From: Larix kaempferi
Taxonomy: Eukaryota > Streptophyta > Pinopsida > Pinales > Pinaceae
Reading direction: 5' to 3'
Assembly: GCA_027924585.1 (NCBI GenBank)
Contig: BSBM01000779.1
Span: forward strand, 12,551,001-12,615,000
Length of the DNA: 64,000 nucleotides
Every line of letters begins with the position of its first letter. Positions within the stretch are counted from its first letter, which is position 1. This document shows positions 49,820-62,908 of the stretch, piece after piece. The position numbers and the translations under genes were made by a program. The notes under the pieces were generated by a model, which was given only the letters and a program-made list of their open reading frames with translations, made no database searches and was not told where the DNA came from.

Positions 49820-50760
49820 ACTAATCAACTTCAATCCAATATTTGGTAGTGCTTGAGGTACATCTAACGATTTGGATCCTTTGTGAAACCTTGGGAGCAT
49901 TCCAACTAGAAGAAGGGTTGGTGTGACCTTTCTCTTTCTTCATAGGAGATTTCGGAGGGTCATGATCAAGCGTAGGGTCCTTATAGATCCCAAGTTTGAA
50001 ATTTACATCTACAACAACAATTTTAGATTTCATAGGTATGTCAATTTAGCCTTTGTTTGCATTCAACTATCTAAGTTTTCAACATTGATTTGTCTTATGA
50101 GAGTCACACTTGTGGTACTTACACCACTTTCCAGGATTTGACATAGAGGGATCAAGTTGCTCCTTTTCTTTGGTGTAAAAGGTAGTTTTGGTTTTGACTT
50201 TATTTGTGTTTTGGGTGTTGAGGCTTTGGTGTTATAGCTCTGTATCTCCCATAGAAGATTTAATACATGAATTTTATATCTAAGGAAGATAGTTGATGCC
50301 ATCTTTAATTGGGCAAGGGTCTTTGATTTGAATTTTGACTCTATTGCCTTGGTTTATACATCAATGATGATATGGTAAAGGGTATCTCCTGGTAATTTTT
50401 ACACGAAATTATGTAGAGCCTTGCACTACCAACAAGTGAAGGTTGAATTAGGTTCATTGTCTTCTTATTTAAGGTTAACAAGGGTAAGGATATGCATTAA
50501 TCATCATGTTTAGGTATATGCATGTGCTAGATGAATTGGTCTACTAAGATGCAAAGGTCATAAGCCAATCCTTCGGGGAGATGACGAAACCAATGAAGGG
50601 TGTCACCTATTAGGGAGTGAGGAAAGAGATTTAGAGTGATATTTTTTTCATGAATTAATTCGGCGCGGGAAATAACAAAGGCTTACAAGTGGTGCTCAAG
50701 GTCCTTTCCAAAATTGCAATTGAACTTACATAACTTGGGTAGGTTTTGAAGAAGTCATGT
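49820..50760 (-). pseudogene. Degenerate gag of an old Ty3/gypsy element
   Basis: On the minus strand, TLHWFRHLPEG near 50600 fits a gag core. Further on, a zinc-like region with shifted frames (near 50150-50080) and a Lys-rich tail with KSPMKKEKGH (near 49950) follow. Frames are broken by many stops. Assignment is by pattern only. Confidence 0.45.
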
Positions 50761-51914
50761 TGTTACAATCTTAGGGGGGAGGTTTTCTAAATATTTGGGT
50801 AAATAAAGGTTTAGATGAGGTACACTTTCTTCTATTGGTAGGGCTTGGGTTTTGACGAGGGTAACCACGATAGGGGGGTATGTTGTTTATAGGGGGTAAT
50901 TCCCTACCATTAGTTCCCATACTTGGTTGAGAATATATGCCTTTAGTATAGGAGGGAATGCAAATTGAACATGATTAGACTTGGGTTCCATTTTCCTTGG
51001 AATTTAATGCTCTGAGGATTTGTCATTGTTCAAGGCATTGATGTTGACTCAGAGAGAGTTGGGATGTATGCTTGTATTGCGATTGGCGAAATGTTGGGAT
51101 GTGTGCTCAGTTCACCAATTGTGTAGATGTTTATATGGCTACTTGGTTCACATTTGAGCTTCTTGTTGTATGAATACTTGAATTGGAGGAGGATAAAGGT
51201 TTTGGGTTAGAACAAAGGCATTCCCTTAACTAAGGTTTGAATATTTTTCTATTAATGTTGTATGTGCACTTGTCTTGTTTGGATATAAGTTTGTGATGTT
51301 GTTTGCAAAACTATCATAGAAGTACCAAGGAACATGGATTTAAAGGATAAAATAACTGTTGAAGAGGAGACCCAATATTTATTTGGGCCTTAGATAGAAA
51401 GTAGAGGAACAACTGAAGAGGAATAATGCAAGAGATATGGCTCATTAATAAGAGACTTTGTTGAGGAAACTAGGGGAGGCCCGAATGAAGGGTAATAACC
51501 ATCTATATAAGATAAGGGGCCATCCTCATTCTTGGAATAAATGTGGGTCTCAAGTTAAGCAATATGGTTAGGAAGATGAGTGAGAGGACTTTGTGAAATT
51601 TAAGACCTTAAGAAAACCATGGTTCAACACCTTGAAGGTATGTCAAATGAAAGAGAGGGGGAGGGTGATCATTTGAAGTCGTGTAATCCTCCCTACTAAT
51701 GGTGCTAACTTGCACAACTTCCATGGTGGAGAGGTAGAAGTAAAGAGGAGATATTACTTAGGGAAGTAATTGAGTAATGCCATAAATGGATAAGGAGATT
51801 TGGAAAACTTCCTTCTCTAAGAGAAAAAAGGATAAAATGCACCCTATGGTGGGAGAAATATATTATCACACGCCTAAAGCCTTTTCTCAAGGGAGGAAAA
51901 GGTCAATGGAAAAT
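50761..51914. other. No clear gene; probable leader or gag relic
   Basis: Lies between the degenerate gag and the primer-like site at 51915, so is likely the N-terminal gag and leader of that minus-strand element. Nothing intact was seen. Confidence 0.35.
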
Positions 51915-54300
51915 CCCTAGGGGGGTCACCAAAATGTAGAGTGTTGGTTAGATTGAGGCATGATGCTATCACAAAGAGAAAGGAGAGAGTCGAGTCACCA
52001 CTTTGTTCAAGGGAAAAACTAAGAAAACCTAGGAGAGAGGAAGAAAATAGAAGGAGAGAAGGCCACTAGATTAACTAGGATGAGGGTTGATTATTTGATT
52101 TATAGTTGTATAATAGTTAGAGTAGTTCAATTTGGATTCAACAAAAAATAGTGAACACCAACAAATTACAAAGGAAAGCAAACTAACTAGACTTAATTTA
52201 CTAATGTCCTTTGGTGAGATAACTAACTAAAATTTGAAGATGAAACAAATGAGAAAAAGAAGGAAATCACCCAAAAAAAATGATGTTGTAGGTATTGAAG
52301 CTACTTGGTTTGAAGATGAGAAATGTAACAAACCTCCAAGAGGAAATTACTCCACTTGAATGGATCTACACACACTACATACCTTTCTACAAAAGGGACA
52401 TGATCTATATCTCCAATACAATGAAATAACACATGCTAGATCTACCATATAAAATAAGAAACAATGAAGTGATATATGGTGACTCAAATTTCCCTTAGAA
52501 TGGTGATCCATCCCTTAACCAAGCTATGCTAGAATCTCCCTTAAGGTAAAAAAGTTGAATTGTCAAAGGTATGAGAGGGGCCAAAGCTAATAGAGACACC
52601 CCAAGGACAAGACAACATGCTTTCAAGGAAGAAACCAATACAAAAGAGAGATATACATGTAGAAGTGTTGAAGATGATATAATCAAGCAACCCAAGAGTG
52701 TGGAGAAGGGGTAGGAGAACTAGATCGAAACTTTGCTCTAATCTAGTAGTATTCCTGAAAGACATATTGGAGAAAAGAAGAGGAATCCAAGAGGCTTTAC
52801 AAAAAAAAGAGGAGTGATATAAATAGGTAAGGAAACAAAGCCAAGGTGTAAGTGAACATTCGACTAGTCAATAGGTACAATGTTCTAGATGAAGGAAACA
52901 TACCATATTTTTCTACCATTCAAATGATAAGTTCAAAGTCTTGTACTATAAGTACACTTGGCTATAAGAAATAGAGAAGAGTTAAGGAAGGTATGAGCTA
53001 GTAAATCCCCTATTAATCATTCTCAAATGAACATGGATAATTGAGGACCCAAAATGAAGGTGAGTGTCCAAATTGTAGGTGAGTGTCCATAGAGCACCTT
53101 AGAGGGTCGAGTGGATTCAAACCAATGACCAAAGGCCAAAGACAACAGGAGATTCAAAAGGATACCCTACCTAAGAGATATATATTCTAAGGAAGTTGCA
53201 CATATAGTTTAAGTTAGGTGACTTGAAGGAGAGTAATCTATCACAAAAGAGCATATACAGGATGAGAGGTAACCAAGTCATCATTACTCAAGACACATAT
53301 TAACACAACACAAAAGTAGATCTCACCATAGCACCTTTGGATGGGTAGGCATGTCCGAGTACTAAATGCAAAATCCATACACTACATAATCAAATTTGGT
53401 ACAAAATTGTCATGGCACATCAAAGTCAACAATGTTTAAAAAAGAGAGGTAATGATGGATCTCATTTAAAATGAGAATCTATAGTTATTATAATCATATG
53501 TTATGTGAGATATTTTGTTAAGGAAAAGAATGGCCCAACTAATAAGTTCAGGACATGTCATGGAGGGGTGTATTATAGAAAGAGTGTCTAGTGGAAGGTA
53601 TATGGTGCATGCATGAGTAGAAATATGGAGGATCAAGGTAATAATGATAGTGTGGGTGTTGTCTCACATCAATATGGAAGTGGAAATCAAGGTGTTAGGT
53701 TATAGGACATATAGCTTGAAGTTTTATATCTCATAGAAGGTATACAACAAATCAAACTGGTTATATTTTTTAGGGAAACATAGAGTCCAATGGTAAGGCC
53801 AAGGATGCAAGAGATCCTATTGGGAGTGAGATAGATTTATCAAGTGATTAATCCCTAAATATTTTGCTAAATATTTGTAGAATATGGAATACCAAAAGGC
53901 ATTGTCAATCTTTAAATAAGGTAACTCAAGTGCATGTATGGAAATGTTACATAATGGTGCAATGTGGGGACCTATAGAGGGTCCTTATTTAGGTGTGTTG
54001 GGCCATGAACACATGGTACTAATTAAACAAATAGTCATCTTGGTGAGTGGGTTCCAAAGAAAGATAAAAAGTGCTTGATAGGTGGAAATCACCTACAGGG
54101 CCAAGCTAGAGCAAAGAGATCAAAATGCTTGCGATATTGTTAGCACAAAAATTCTTTGAATACAATAAAAGTGTGAGAGAGAAACTAGGCAAGTGAGTGA
54201 GCAATTAAACAAATGAGAAAGGAGAGGGAGAAGAGAAAGTCTGGTGTGGATTTATAACCAATGGGATGCATTCATGTTAGTAATGTTGTAATATTTTCAA
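51915..54300 (-). mobile_element. Probable 5' LTR and primer region of the old minus-strand element
   Basis: Minus-strand TGGTGACCCCCCTAGGG (51931-51915) sits three bases from an LTR-like terminus (plus-strand TGTAGAGTGTTGG from 51935). The primer tRNA was not identified. A minus-strand TATA-like TATAAATCC (54256-54248) could drive leftward transcription. The outer end is unknown; 54300 is arbitrary. Confidence 0.35.
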
Positions 54301-55503
54301 CTTTATCTAACTAAATTTTCCAAATCCTCTAAATTAATTGCCTAAGTTTTCCTGAAGTGTGTGAGCTTGATGAAAAAACCATTAGGATTTAGGGGAAGTT
54401 GAATCATTTGGTTGGATTTAATGTGGATAGAGTGTGTAGAAAGAGAAAATCTCCATCAACTAAGAAATTGTACCGTTAGTAAAATTATCACATCAAATAC
54501 TTATTTGAAGTTGGAAGAAGATTTGTGCTAGGTTTTTTCATTATCGTACCCCTTTTCTATACTTAATGGTCATATAGTTGAAAGAGAGAGAGAGTGCAGC
54601 TCTCTTGCAGTTGGTGTTTGACTATGTTCTATTGTCACTAATCTGGCATGAATGTCACATTAATTTTCCTACTCTAGGATCCTATATCATGTGTCATGAA
54701 CATGCCACTAATGCGGCACTATATTCCTTTTAAATTTGTTAAGGAGAGGGTACACAATAGGAAAGTTAGCACTTTGTTGTACTATGGAAAGTTTGGTGGG
54801 AAAAGTAGTAAGTGTCGGGATTGTATTGTTGGGGAAGATTGATAGGTAGGGTTTAGGGATATATTTATTTTTGAAGGAATTGACTTTGTTGTGGAGCATG
54901 CCAATACGTAACATAAACTAAACACTATGTTTGTATAATAGGATGAGACTGTGTGGACCTAGAATGAGAGTGTGAGAGACAAGTGGTGTTGGTGGATCAT
55001 GGGTATTTGTCGTAGAGACTTGAGAGGATGAAGGGAAAGAGGATTATCACATTTATAATCAATGGGTTTTGGGGCTTTGGTATTGGTTTGTAAAGAGATA
55101 CCTTTAGAGTTTAGCTCATGAATTGGTATGGAAATAATGTGACATACATAACATGATAGATGTGGAATAGAGGAAGGAGTAGGTATGTGTGTGCTAAGGT
55201 AGAGCATGGAGTTTAGTTTTTTTTACGGTGTACGAGGAAGGTGGGAGGAAGTGGACGAACCAAATGTAAATGCATTTAGATGGATTGAATTGAATGTAGA
55301 CATCACACACTAATTTGCATACAAAAGATATTTGTTTTTTTGGGTGATGAAAGTGTTTGGGTAAGATATACACTGAAATGATGGAGGGGTAATATAGAAA
55401 AATTAATGGTAGTCATACCCTATGTACCTATATTGTCAACACACACGGCCAAGAAGGAAATGTGTGGTGGTTAATAATTATTTCAATAATCTAGAAATTA
55501 TGT
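54301..55503. other. Spacer without genes
   Basis: Possibly the outer part of the LTR to its left. No coding sequence or repeat pair supported. Confidence 0.35.
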
Positions 55504-55641
55504 GAATAAATATGTGCATAATTCTTGGAATGAGGTGAGTTCTTATGTAAAATATTTCCACCATTATATGGAGAATAAATCTTTGCATAATTCTTGGGAT
55601 GAGGTGAGTTATTATGTAAAATATTTCCACCATTATATGGC
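55504..55641. repeat. 69-bp tandem duplication
   Basis: Two copies centred on gcataattcttgg[a/g]atgaggtgagtt at 55516 and 55585, a few substitutions apart. Confidence 0.85.
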
Positions 55642-56132
55642 TTCTCCATAGAGGGAACGTGCAAAGTAAATGGGTCAAAATTCATTTGTCACATGTTCCA
55701 TGGGGAGTAGGGAAAATAATTTTTGTAGCAAGAGTAAATGATGATGGTAAAAAAATTGTCAATGATATTGAGTTCAAATAGGTGCGATTAGGAAGCCTTT
55801 GATGCTAACCATTAAAGTAGAAATGGATGAAATGACATTGGCACCGAAACCAAATACAAGGGGTTGAATGGGCACCATAGTAGCATTTTGAGATATTAAA
55901 ACAATCATTATAAAAGTGTGTGGTGGTGGAGGAGAGATATGATTCTCCAAACCCAAGGTGGTACCATCCTATATGACGTAATATGATAATTTTGCTACCA
56001 ATTCTTCAATAACTACTTATAATCTTACACAAATTCTATATCCAAATCATGTGGTGATGAACACTTGCAAAACTATTTTGGCAAACTAGAATCTAACTCT
56101 AAATTATAGTGTATTAATGTAAGTCACTAACT
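55642..56132. other. Spacer without genes
   Basis: AT-rich; no coding sequence or RNA gene supported. Confidence 0.4.
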
Positions 56133-56133
56133 A

Positions 56134-56315
56134 GTTTCATCCCATAATTGATGGAATTCACTCACCCCTTATTTAAAGAGGCATATATAAAATTTCATAG
56201 TTAATTTTGTGGATGCAAGTCCCAGTTTCATCCCATAATTGATGGAAATCACTCACCCCTTATTTAAAGAGGCAGATATAAAATTTCATAGTTAATTTTG
56301 TGGATGCAAGTCCCA
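56134..56315. repeat. 91-bp tandem duplication
   Basis: Copies 56134-56224 and 56225-56315 differ at only a few bases; each contains ttgatggaa[t/a]tcactcacccc and ttgtggatgcaagtccca. Confidence 0.9.
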
Positions 56316-57150
56316 CATGCCACAATTAAACATACAAAGCCAAATGTTGTAGTATATAATGTATTTTAAACAACAAAATTACAATGTGTTATATGTGGTA
56401 TATCTACTTAACTGAAATATCTCATAAGAAATACATATTAATATACAATTAGCTGAGTATAAGAAATCAAATGTATCACATGAATTATAAACCATTACAC
56501 ATGTATCCAAATGGATATAGGTGGCCACCCACCTATTCCACTAGCTCAAAACAGTTTTCCATTTTTGCAGTTTTCTAGTAATTTTTTTACAATTTTTCGG
56601 GTCTTGAACTTCCGAGGCCATTTTGAGGCACTAAACGACGTTTTTTGGAGATTCGGGGGGTGGGGGGGGAATTATTTACAACCTTATGCATTGTTCCCCA
56701 TTCGAAAGTTGTAAAGCTCAGATAGACCTTTCGAACGGACTATTGAGCGCCCCAAACAGAGATTGTATGCAAAAGTTATGACCACGAGAAGTTGACGGTT
56801 CAACTAACCACCTTGGGTCCACAAACTTTATGACGGTTCATCTTCTATGGTTAGGTTTTTTTATGTTTAGGGTTCTTTCCCTCATGCTTATGATAAATAG
56901 GCTCTTTCGGCCTCTTCTTGTATTCGGTTTGTCATGAATGAGCATAGTTGCCACATCTCTTCTCAGAGATATAGCTACCACCATTCTAGCTGCCTTTATT
57001 TTACAGATTGTTCTGTTTCATTCATTTAATAGAATATGAGTTTACTGTACCACTGTGTTTCTTTCCATATATCTATGTATGTGAATATATTTATGCTCTT
57101 TCATTTCGTTCTCACATAAATACGGATCATATGTGCTCAATTATAAATAA

Positions 57151-57153
<3 letters not shown>
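56316..57153. other. Possible LTR relic
   Basis: A G-run (about 56656-56670) precedes a less AT-rich stretch with ctcttcttgtattcgg and later ttcatttaatagaatatgagtt, in the manner of an LTR end region. No boundary or second copy was found. Confidence 0.25.

Positions 57154-57217
<64 letters not shown>
57154..57217. repeat. (AT)n microsatellite
   Basis: About 64 bp of AT dinucleotides. Confidence 0.95.
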
Positions 57218-57218
<1 letters not shown>

Positions 57219-57283
57219 CCCAAACATGTAAACTTGACATACAAATATGCTTAGATATAAGAAATATCAATAATTATGTTATG

Positions 57284-57702
57284 TACACCTTTGTTGAGAC
57301 TTTAGCAGTTACATTGTTGCACAAAGGGGATTCTCTTGTCCCACAAACAAGGGGGTCTCATACACCAAATTGGTGTCTAGCTTGGATGTGACCTTAAAAT
57401 AGATTATAGTATAGCCTAAGTGGGCCTAACGGTTAAGGACATGCATTTCCTCCTAGGGGGTCATAGGTTCAAATCTGAAGAGGGGTAGGGTATGTACACC
57501 TTTGTAAACTTTAGTAGTTACATCCCTGTGCAAAGGGGGTCATTTGCCCCACAAACAAGGAGATCTCATATACCAAATCAATGTCTAACTTAGTTGTGAC
57601 CTTAAAAATAGGTGGGTCCTTTGTCCCACAAACAAGGAGATCTCATATACCAAATCAATGTCTAACTTAGTTATGACCTTAAAAATAGGTTATTATTATT
57701 AT
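57284..57702 (+). mobile_element. tRNA-derived SINE-like dimer
   Basis: The second unit (from 57414) has a polymerase III A-box-like tgggcctaacggttaagg (57421-57438) and a B-box-like ggttcaaatct (57466-57476) at suitable spacing. It is followed by a body with gtacacctttgt and cccacaaacaag, ending in a TTATTATTATT tail. A body-only, 5'-truncated related unit precedes it (57284-57410). The second unit also contains an internal 80-bp duplication (57541-57610 and 57615-57690). Mobility is inference. Confidence 0.55.
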
Positions 57703-57735
57703 TATATAATACCATGTAATACAATGCTATCCTTT

Positions 57736-58107
57736 AATTAATTAATTATTATTATTTTTATTATTACTATCATTATTTTCCTTGGAAGGATAAGAATCAG
57801 AGATCTTATTCATGTCAAAAATCAAGAATATGAGGAACATTTAGTAAAAATCATACTATTTGGATTTGTCCATATCCTTAATTGTCCCCTGATAATTGAT
57901 ATTTTATTTTTCCCTTGGGTATTGAAAGTCCAAAATAAAGGATAAAATGATTATGCTATGATAATTAATTAATATTTTTTCCTTTAAAGTAAAAAAAAGT
58001 TGTCATGTAGTAATTAATTATTATTATTATTATCCTTATTTTCCTTAAAATGATTAGGAATGAGAGATCATTCATGTCAAAAATCAAGGATATGAGGAAA
58101 ATTTATA
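57736..58107. repeat. Diverged direct repeat
   Basis: About 100 bp (57736-57845 and 58012-58107), both running from an ATT-rich stretch to catgtcaaaaatcaag[a/g]atatgagg. Confidence 0.7.
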
Positions 58108-58554
58108 TAATGGAAAATATTTTTTTTTTCAAAATACTTGGACCCTCATTAGTGGCTTGACCTATTCTTCATGAATTCCCTTTCATAGGGTGGAACTTGG
58201 CTTTGGAAGGATATGGTTCAAAATATAGGTAAGAAAGGTATTAATATAATTTTTAACATAGTAAAAAATTATAAAATTTAATTATAATTTTGATTAATTG
58301 TGATTTTTTTTTTATTAAAATGTTATATATATATGAAAGAATAATGGTTTACTATTTGTTAGAAAGCTATATTCATCCGGAAATTTCTAATACATGTTAT
58401 TCTAAAGAATCAAGGTATGACCAATATTATAATCATTATATAATCAAAGATTATATATAAATATATAATCTTGATAAGAAATTGAAAGAAAAATTTTATT
58501 TTTAATTTATAACTATTTAAGTTAATTTTTTTTATTTTAATCTATAAAAAAAAT

Positions 58555-58705
58555 GAATTTGTAGTTTATATCTTCTTTCAATGTGAATAGTTGAAATATA
58601 GATGAAATGGTTTAAAAAAATGAATTTGTAGTTCATATCTTCTTTCAATGTGAATAGTTGAAATATAGATGAAATGGTTAATAGTTGAAATATAGATGAA
58701 ATGGT
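58555..58705. repeat. 66-bp tandem repeat with partial third copy
   Basis: tgaatttgtagtt[t/c]atatc starts at 58555 and 58621. The end motif atagttgaaatatagatgaa recurs a third time at 58681. Confidence 0.85.
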
Positions 58706-60201
58706 TAGAAATTGTTGAACTCATGAATACCAATGTGAATGTACAAGTACCGATCAAGTCGTTAGAATTTTTTTAATTTAAATTTATAATATGATGAAAA
58801 TAAATTTAGGTTTTACTTTATAAAGAGGGGGAGTGTAAAGATATTTATTAATTATAAATTTATAATTTATAAAAAATTTAAATATATATATATTTTTAAT
58901 TATAAATTATAAATTCATAATTTATAAAATATATATATAAAAATATAAATTTTAGTATAAAGGAATGAAGAAACAATTATTTATGTGCATGCTTGATATC
59001 AAGTCATAAAAAATTACCAGTTGATGCCCAAAATTAAATTACTAGTGGTAAAATGAGTAGCGATCGCACAAGCCCATCTCATTCCAGAAGTATCTAAGGA
59101 GTTCGATATGTGCTATCAAAGATTGAATAGCTTCCGCTAATTTAGTTAAACTTAGTTAAAGGGTTTAGTATTTTATGTTATAATTATATGAAAGTACAGA
59201 GAAATAGTTTTTGGTATTAATGTTGTTAGTTGGTGTTTGGTTTGAATATTTTTGAGTAGGTTATATTAGTTTATGTCAATGGATTATTAGAGAGGTTATT
59301 CACAAATTTGGAAAATACTATTTAAATTTTGTGATGAATTTAAAAAAAATAAAAAAATAATATCAAATTTATATTTTAAAAATTAAAATAAAATAATTAA
59401 TTATGATTATATTAAAAAATTAAAATATATGTTATAGTTTAATATGGTTTATATTTATAATATAATATAATGTTTAAAAAATGAAAAAAATAATAACAAA
59501 AACTTTTAAGGTTTTGGTCGAGTATCTTTAGCAACCCTTCTAATGTGAAGATAAAGTTCAATCAGTTAGCTCAATGTTAACATGTATCCATAAAGGGACA
59601 TTATTACTATAAATTTTATATTCTTTTTACGACGATTGTTATAAATTTACACAAGAATTTTATTAAGTTTTGTAATCTGGTATAGTATCTTAGTTTTATG
59701 TACGGAGTTAAATCATAGTGGATACTTGATACCACATGACCTTTGTGTAGCTTCAATGATCATGGAGAACATGGAAGACTAGGTATCTTGGGGATATTAC
59801 AAGGGGCTAAAACCGTCGTTTTGGTTTTGGAGTAAGACCTAAAATTACTTCTGATTGGCGAAGAGCTCATCTTCCTTGGATGCAAGGAAACGGGTTAATG
59901 GCCCAAGACCCAAAGACATCTGGTAGGAGTAGAAGTTTGCCCCCTTACAGACCACCACTCAGTTATTTTAGGTGGTGTGGTTTTCCTTGAATAACGGTGA
60001 TGAGTCAAGTTGCATTTGTGGATAGCAACCACTGATCGTTGTCCTCACAACCAGTTTGAAAACCAAGTTATGATAGGTTTTGTCATCTTCGAAAAAAATA
60101 AGTTTTATCTTTCATAGTGATTGATTGAAGTTGATATTTTTATTAGACTTTGAAAATACAAAATGAATGCATGTTTGCAAATTCATAGCACACTATGTCC
60201 T
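58706..60201. other. AT-rich spacer with palindromic A/T stretch
   Basis: 58840-58945 is almost pure A/T with self-complementary taattataaatttataattta-like segments. At 59690-60080 the base composition is more balanced, but no coding family was recognised. Confidence 0.4.
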
Positions 60202-60540
60202 TGTTAGAAAAACCGGATCATAGAGCAATAACATAAAATAAAATGCAGATATAAAACACATAAGAACACAATACAAGAGAGACACCAATATACGTGGTTC
60301 ACCCAATATGGGATATGTTCACAGAGAAAAATCCATTCCTTTTAGCAAATGAAGGGATACAACCTGCAACACATCTACTGTAATTTCCTATTTACTCTCT
60401 CACAATATCTCTCTCAGACACATGGATCTTTCACAATACTACCCAGCCGCAATACAATTCCCTCATACATAAAGAGAGTTTCCTTCCATGGAAACAAACC
60501 CTAACATAACTTCTACCGTCATATATGTGACCTAATGATG
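60202..60540 (-). mobile_element. Possible Copia-type LTR relic
   Basis: The plus strand holds acgtggttcacccaatatgggat (in two pieces around 60293-60315), close to a motif common near the 3' end of plant Copia LTRs when read on the minus strand. TGTTAG at 60202 would be the minus-strand terminus CTAACA. No primer site or partner LTR was found. Confidence 0.35.
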
Positions 60541-61373
60541 AATGGTTCAGATTGACTACAAAATTACAACATTTTACAAGGCAATTTTTTAGCACATTTT
60601 AATGGCCAAAAATGAATAAAAAATAGACCCCCAATTTTTTTTTCTTAGGGGTTCCCGACCCTAAATCCTCAGGTAGGGGGGGGCGACGAGCCCCCTTATG
60701 TTTGTTGGCCAGGAATCCAAACATGGTTGAATCAATCCTCTAACTTAGGAAGATAATCAGGCTCCACAACCAATGGTCCTTTACTTGGTATGATCGTTTC
60801 TAACTTGTGCCCAACCATATTTGTAGATCTAGACAAAAATAATGAAGGTGAAGAGGAGATGATGCATTTACACTAGTGTACAAACTTTTGGACCACAACT
60901 CCTTGAATTATGAGTAGAGTTCCCCCTAATAAGAACTCTCTGATCCGTTTGATCCATTCCTTTATGATGGATGCCCTCAACATAGAGCAAGATAAGTGAT
61001 TCATGAGTGTCAAGAAAAGAGAAAATTCTAGGGGAAAAATTTAGCCCATGGGCTAATTTTCGATGTTTTTTTCAAAAAGAGATTTGTCAATTTCCATTTT
61101 TTTCTAAAATAATTTGCCCAAATTCCACAGGATAAAAATATTTTACTCTAAATATCGCCAAAATTGTCCATAAACTATATAAAATCCTTAGAAATTTGAA
61201 TATTTTTATAAAATTATTGTCAAACATTTATGGTTGGAAAGTTAAGAATTGGTAAGATTTTCCAATGTTTCTACACTTTAAGAACATTTTTTATCCTTAA
61301 AATTTTCCCTCGTCAAGAACCACATAGAATCTGACCAATGAGCCAAGTCCTTGAAGTTTTGATATCTGAGAAA
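60541..61373. other. Spacer without genes
   Basis: Contains a G-run followed by cgacgagccccc (about 60672-60695), echoing the G/C hairpin at 9641-9658. Nothing else supported. Confidence 0.35.
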
Positions 61374-61649
61374 TGTTTTAAGCCCCCACGTCTTGGTTCA
61401 TTACATTGCTAATGCTATATTATTGTTGTCACTATTGCTCAGCTCATGTTTTGTAATTGTACCTTTGTCTACTATATATACCAATGAGATCTAGTTTTAA
61501 GGAGCATTGAGAGTTATTTGTAAACATAAGGTGTAAAGTAGGTTTCCCCCTTGAAGTGGCATTGTTCATCATTCATTTATTATCATTATTTAGGGGTTGC
61601 ATTACTAAATTATGTCTTTTTTACTTATTTAATTATTTGGTCCATAACA
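61374..61649 (+). mobile_element. Orphan LTR related to element R
   Basis: About 276 bp from TGTTTTAAGCC to ATAACA, with a TATA-like tatatata near 61475. The segment around 61540 (ggtttcccccttgaagtggc) matches the corresponding part of R's LTR. A primer site follows. No gag-pol or second LTR is present to the right, so it is a truncated 5' end. Confidence 0.6.
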
Positions 61650-61651
61650 TT

Positions 61652-61662
61652 TGGTATCAGAG
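61652..61662 (+). other. Primer-binding site of the orphan LTR
   Basis: TGGTATCAGAG, matching the initiator-Met primer site, three bases after the LTR end. Confidence 0.8.
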
Positions 61663-61699
61663 TGAATGCTTTGTGATTTGATTCCTCCAAAATAGTCAC

Positions 61700-62900
61700 C
61701 TTAACATTTTTTCTCTAACTTTTTATTAGAGTGTGTAAATTCTAGGGTTGATAGAGGAAAGAGAAAAGTACATTGGGTTAAAAAAATCAAAATACGGTTC
61801 ACCATATTTTGAATTTAAAAGCTAAACAAGATAGGATTTTTGTTTAGTCCTCAAACTAGGCTTAAACATGTGGTTTTAGTAAAATAGTCATATTGGAAGA
61901 TTGCGAGGTCCAAATTGAGTGCCACTTGTGGGAATGGATAGAAGATGTACCTTAGTGTTTCAGATCCACAAATTTTAGAAATGTTAGGGAAATATTGGCC
62001 AAGTAACAGTCTATACAAGTTTATGCACCTAAAAGACACCAAAATACAGATAAAGTTTGGTAGCTTGGGTTGAATTTTTATTTTGGAAGGACTAAATTAT
62101 AGGGGATAAGTGAGATCTTGAAAAGGACATATCATAGTACATATTATAAAAATTACAACAATAGAATATTATAATTGACTAAGTTGTAATATGTGCAAGG
62201 TTATAAGCTAGTAGAGCAAATCCCAAAGCAAGGCTTTTCATAGTTGTTATTACCCATGATGATAGGTGTGCGTCCACTTGAAATGTTGGGAATATTTCAA
62301 AGAGCAAACACAGGTTAGCCAAAAAAATATACGTAATAAGGTGTGTAAACTTTAAAATTATCATATTTTTTTATTGGAAGCTTCATTAGTGGTGATTCGA
62401 AATGTGTTAGAAGGAGGAATTAGAGAATATATAGGTGTAAATGTTCGTACCATTTGAGGATAAACTATTGAAAGGGGATCATTTTCATCGACATAAGCAA
62501 CATTGTATAATGTTAACATGGGAAAATGTCCTTTGTCAACAACACAAGTTCACCTAGTGAAAGGGTCCAATTAGAACTTTTTCTACTGGAATGGTGAACC
62601 CTCTTGATCCAACCACCTCCATTGGTTTTGTTTATGCTTTTCTTTCATGGGTTAAGGCTTGATCACCTATGATTTCTAATACAACTAAGATGCAAATGCA
62701 ATATACAATTAAATTATTTCATTTTGATCTATCTAACTATTAATCATATCCAAGCTTAGAGCATGCATTAAATATAACCAACTATGATATAAAACAAAAT
62801 GTAAATACAAAGAGCATGGAGGATATCCTACCTTTACCTTTGGTACCAAATCCATTTAACTATGACAACATATAATAAGAAAAAATGAATATGGTAATCA
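61700..62900. other. Leader relic and spacer, no gene
   Basis: The first few hundred bases may be the leader of the orphan element. No gag homology found on either strand. Confidence 0.4.
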
Positions 62901-62908
62901 AGGAATGC

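Noticed and set aside
57414-57490. A functional tRNA gene
   Set aside because: Polymerase III box-like motifs exist, but no cloverleaf with a proper acceptor stem could be formed; SINE origin fits better.
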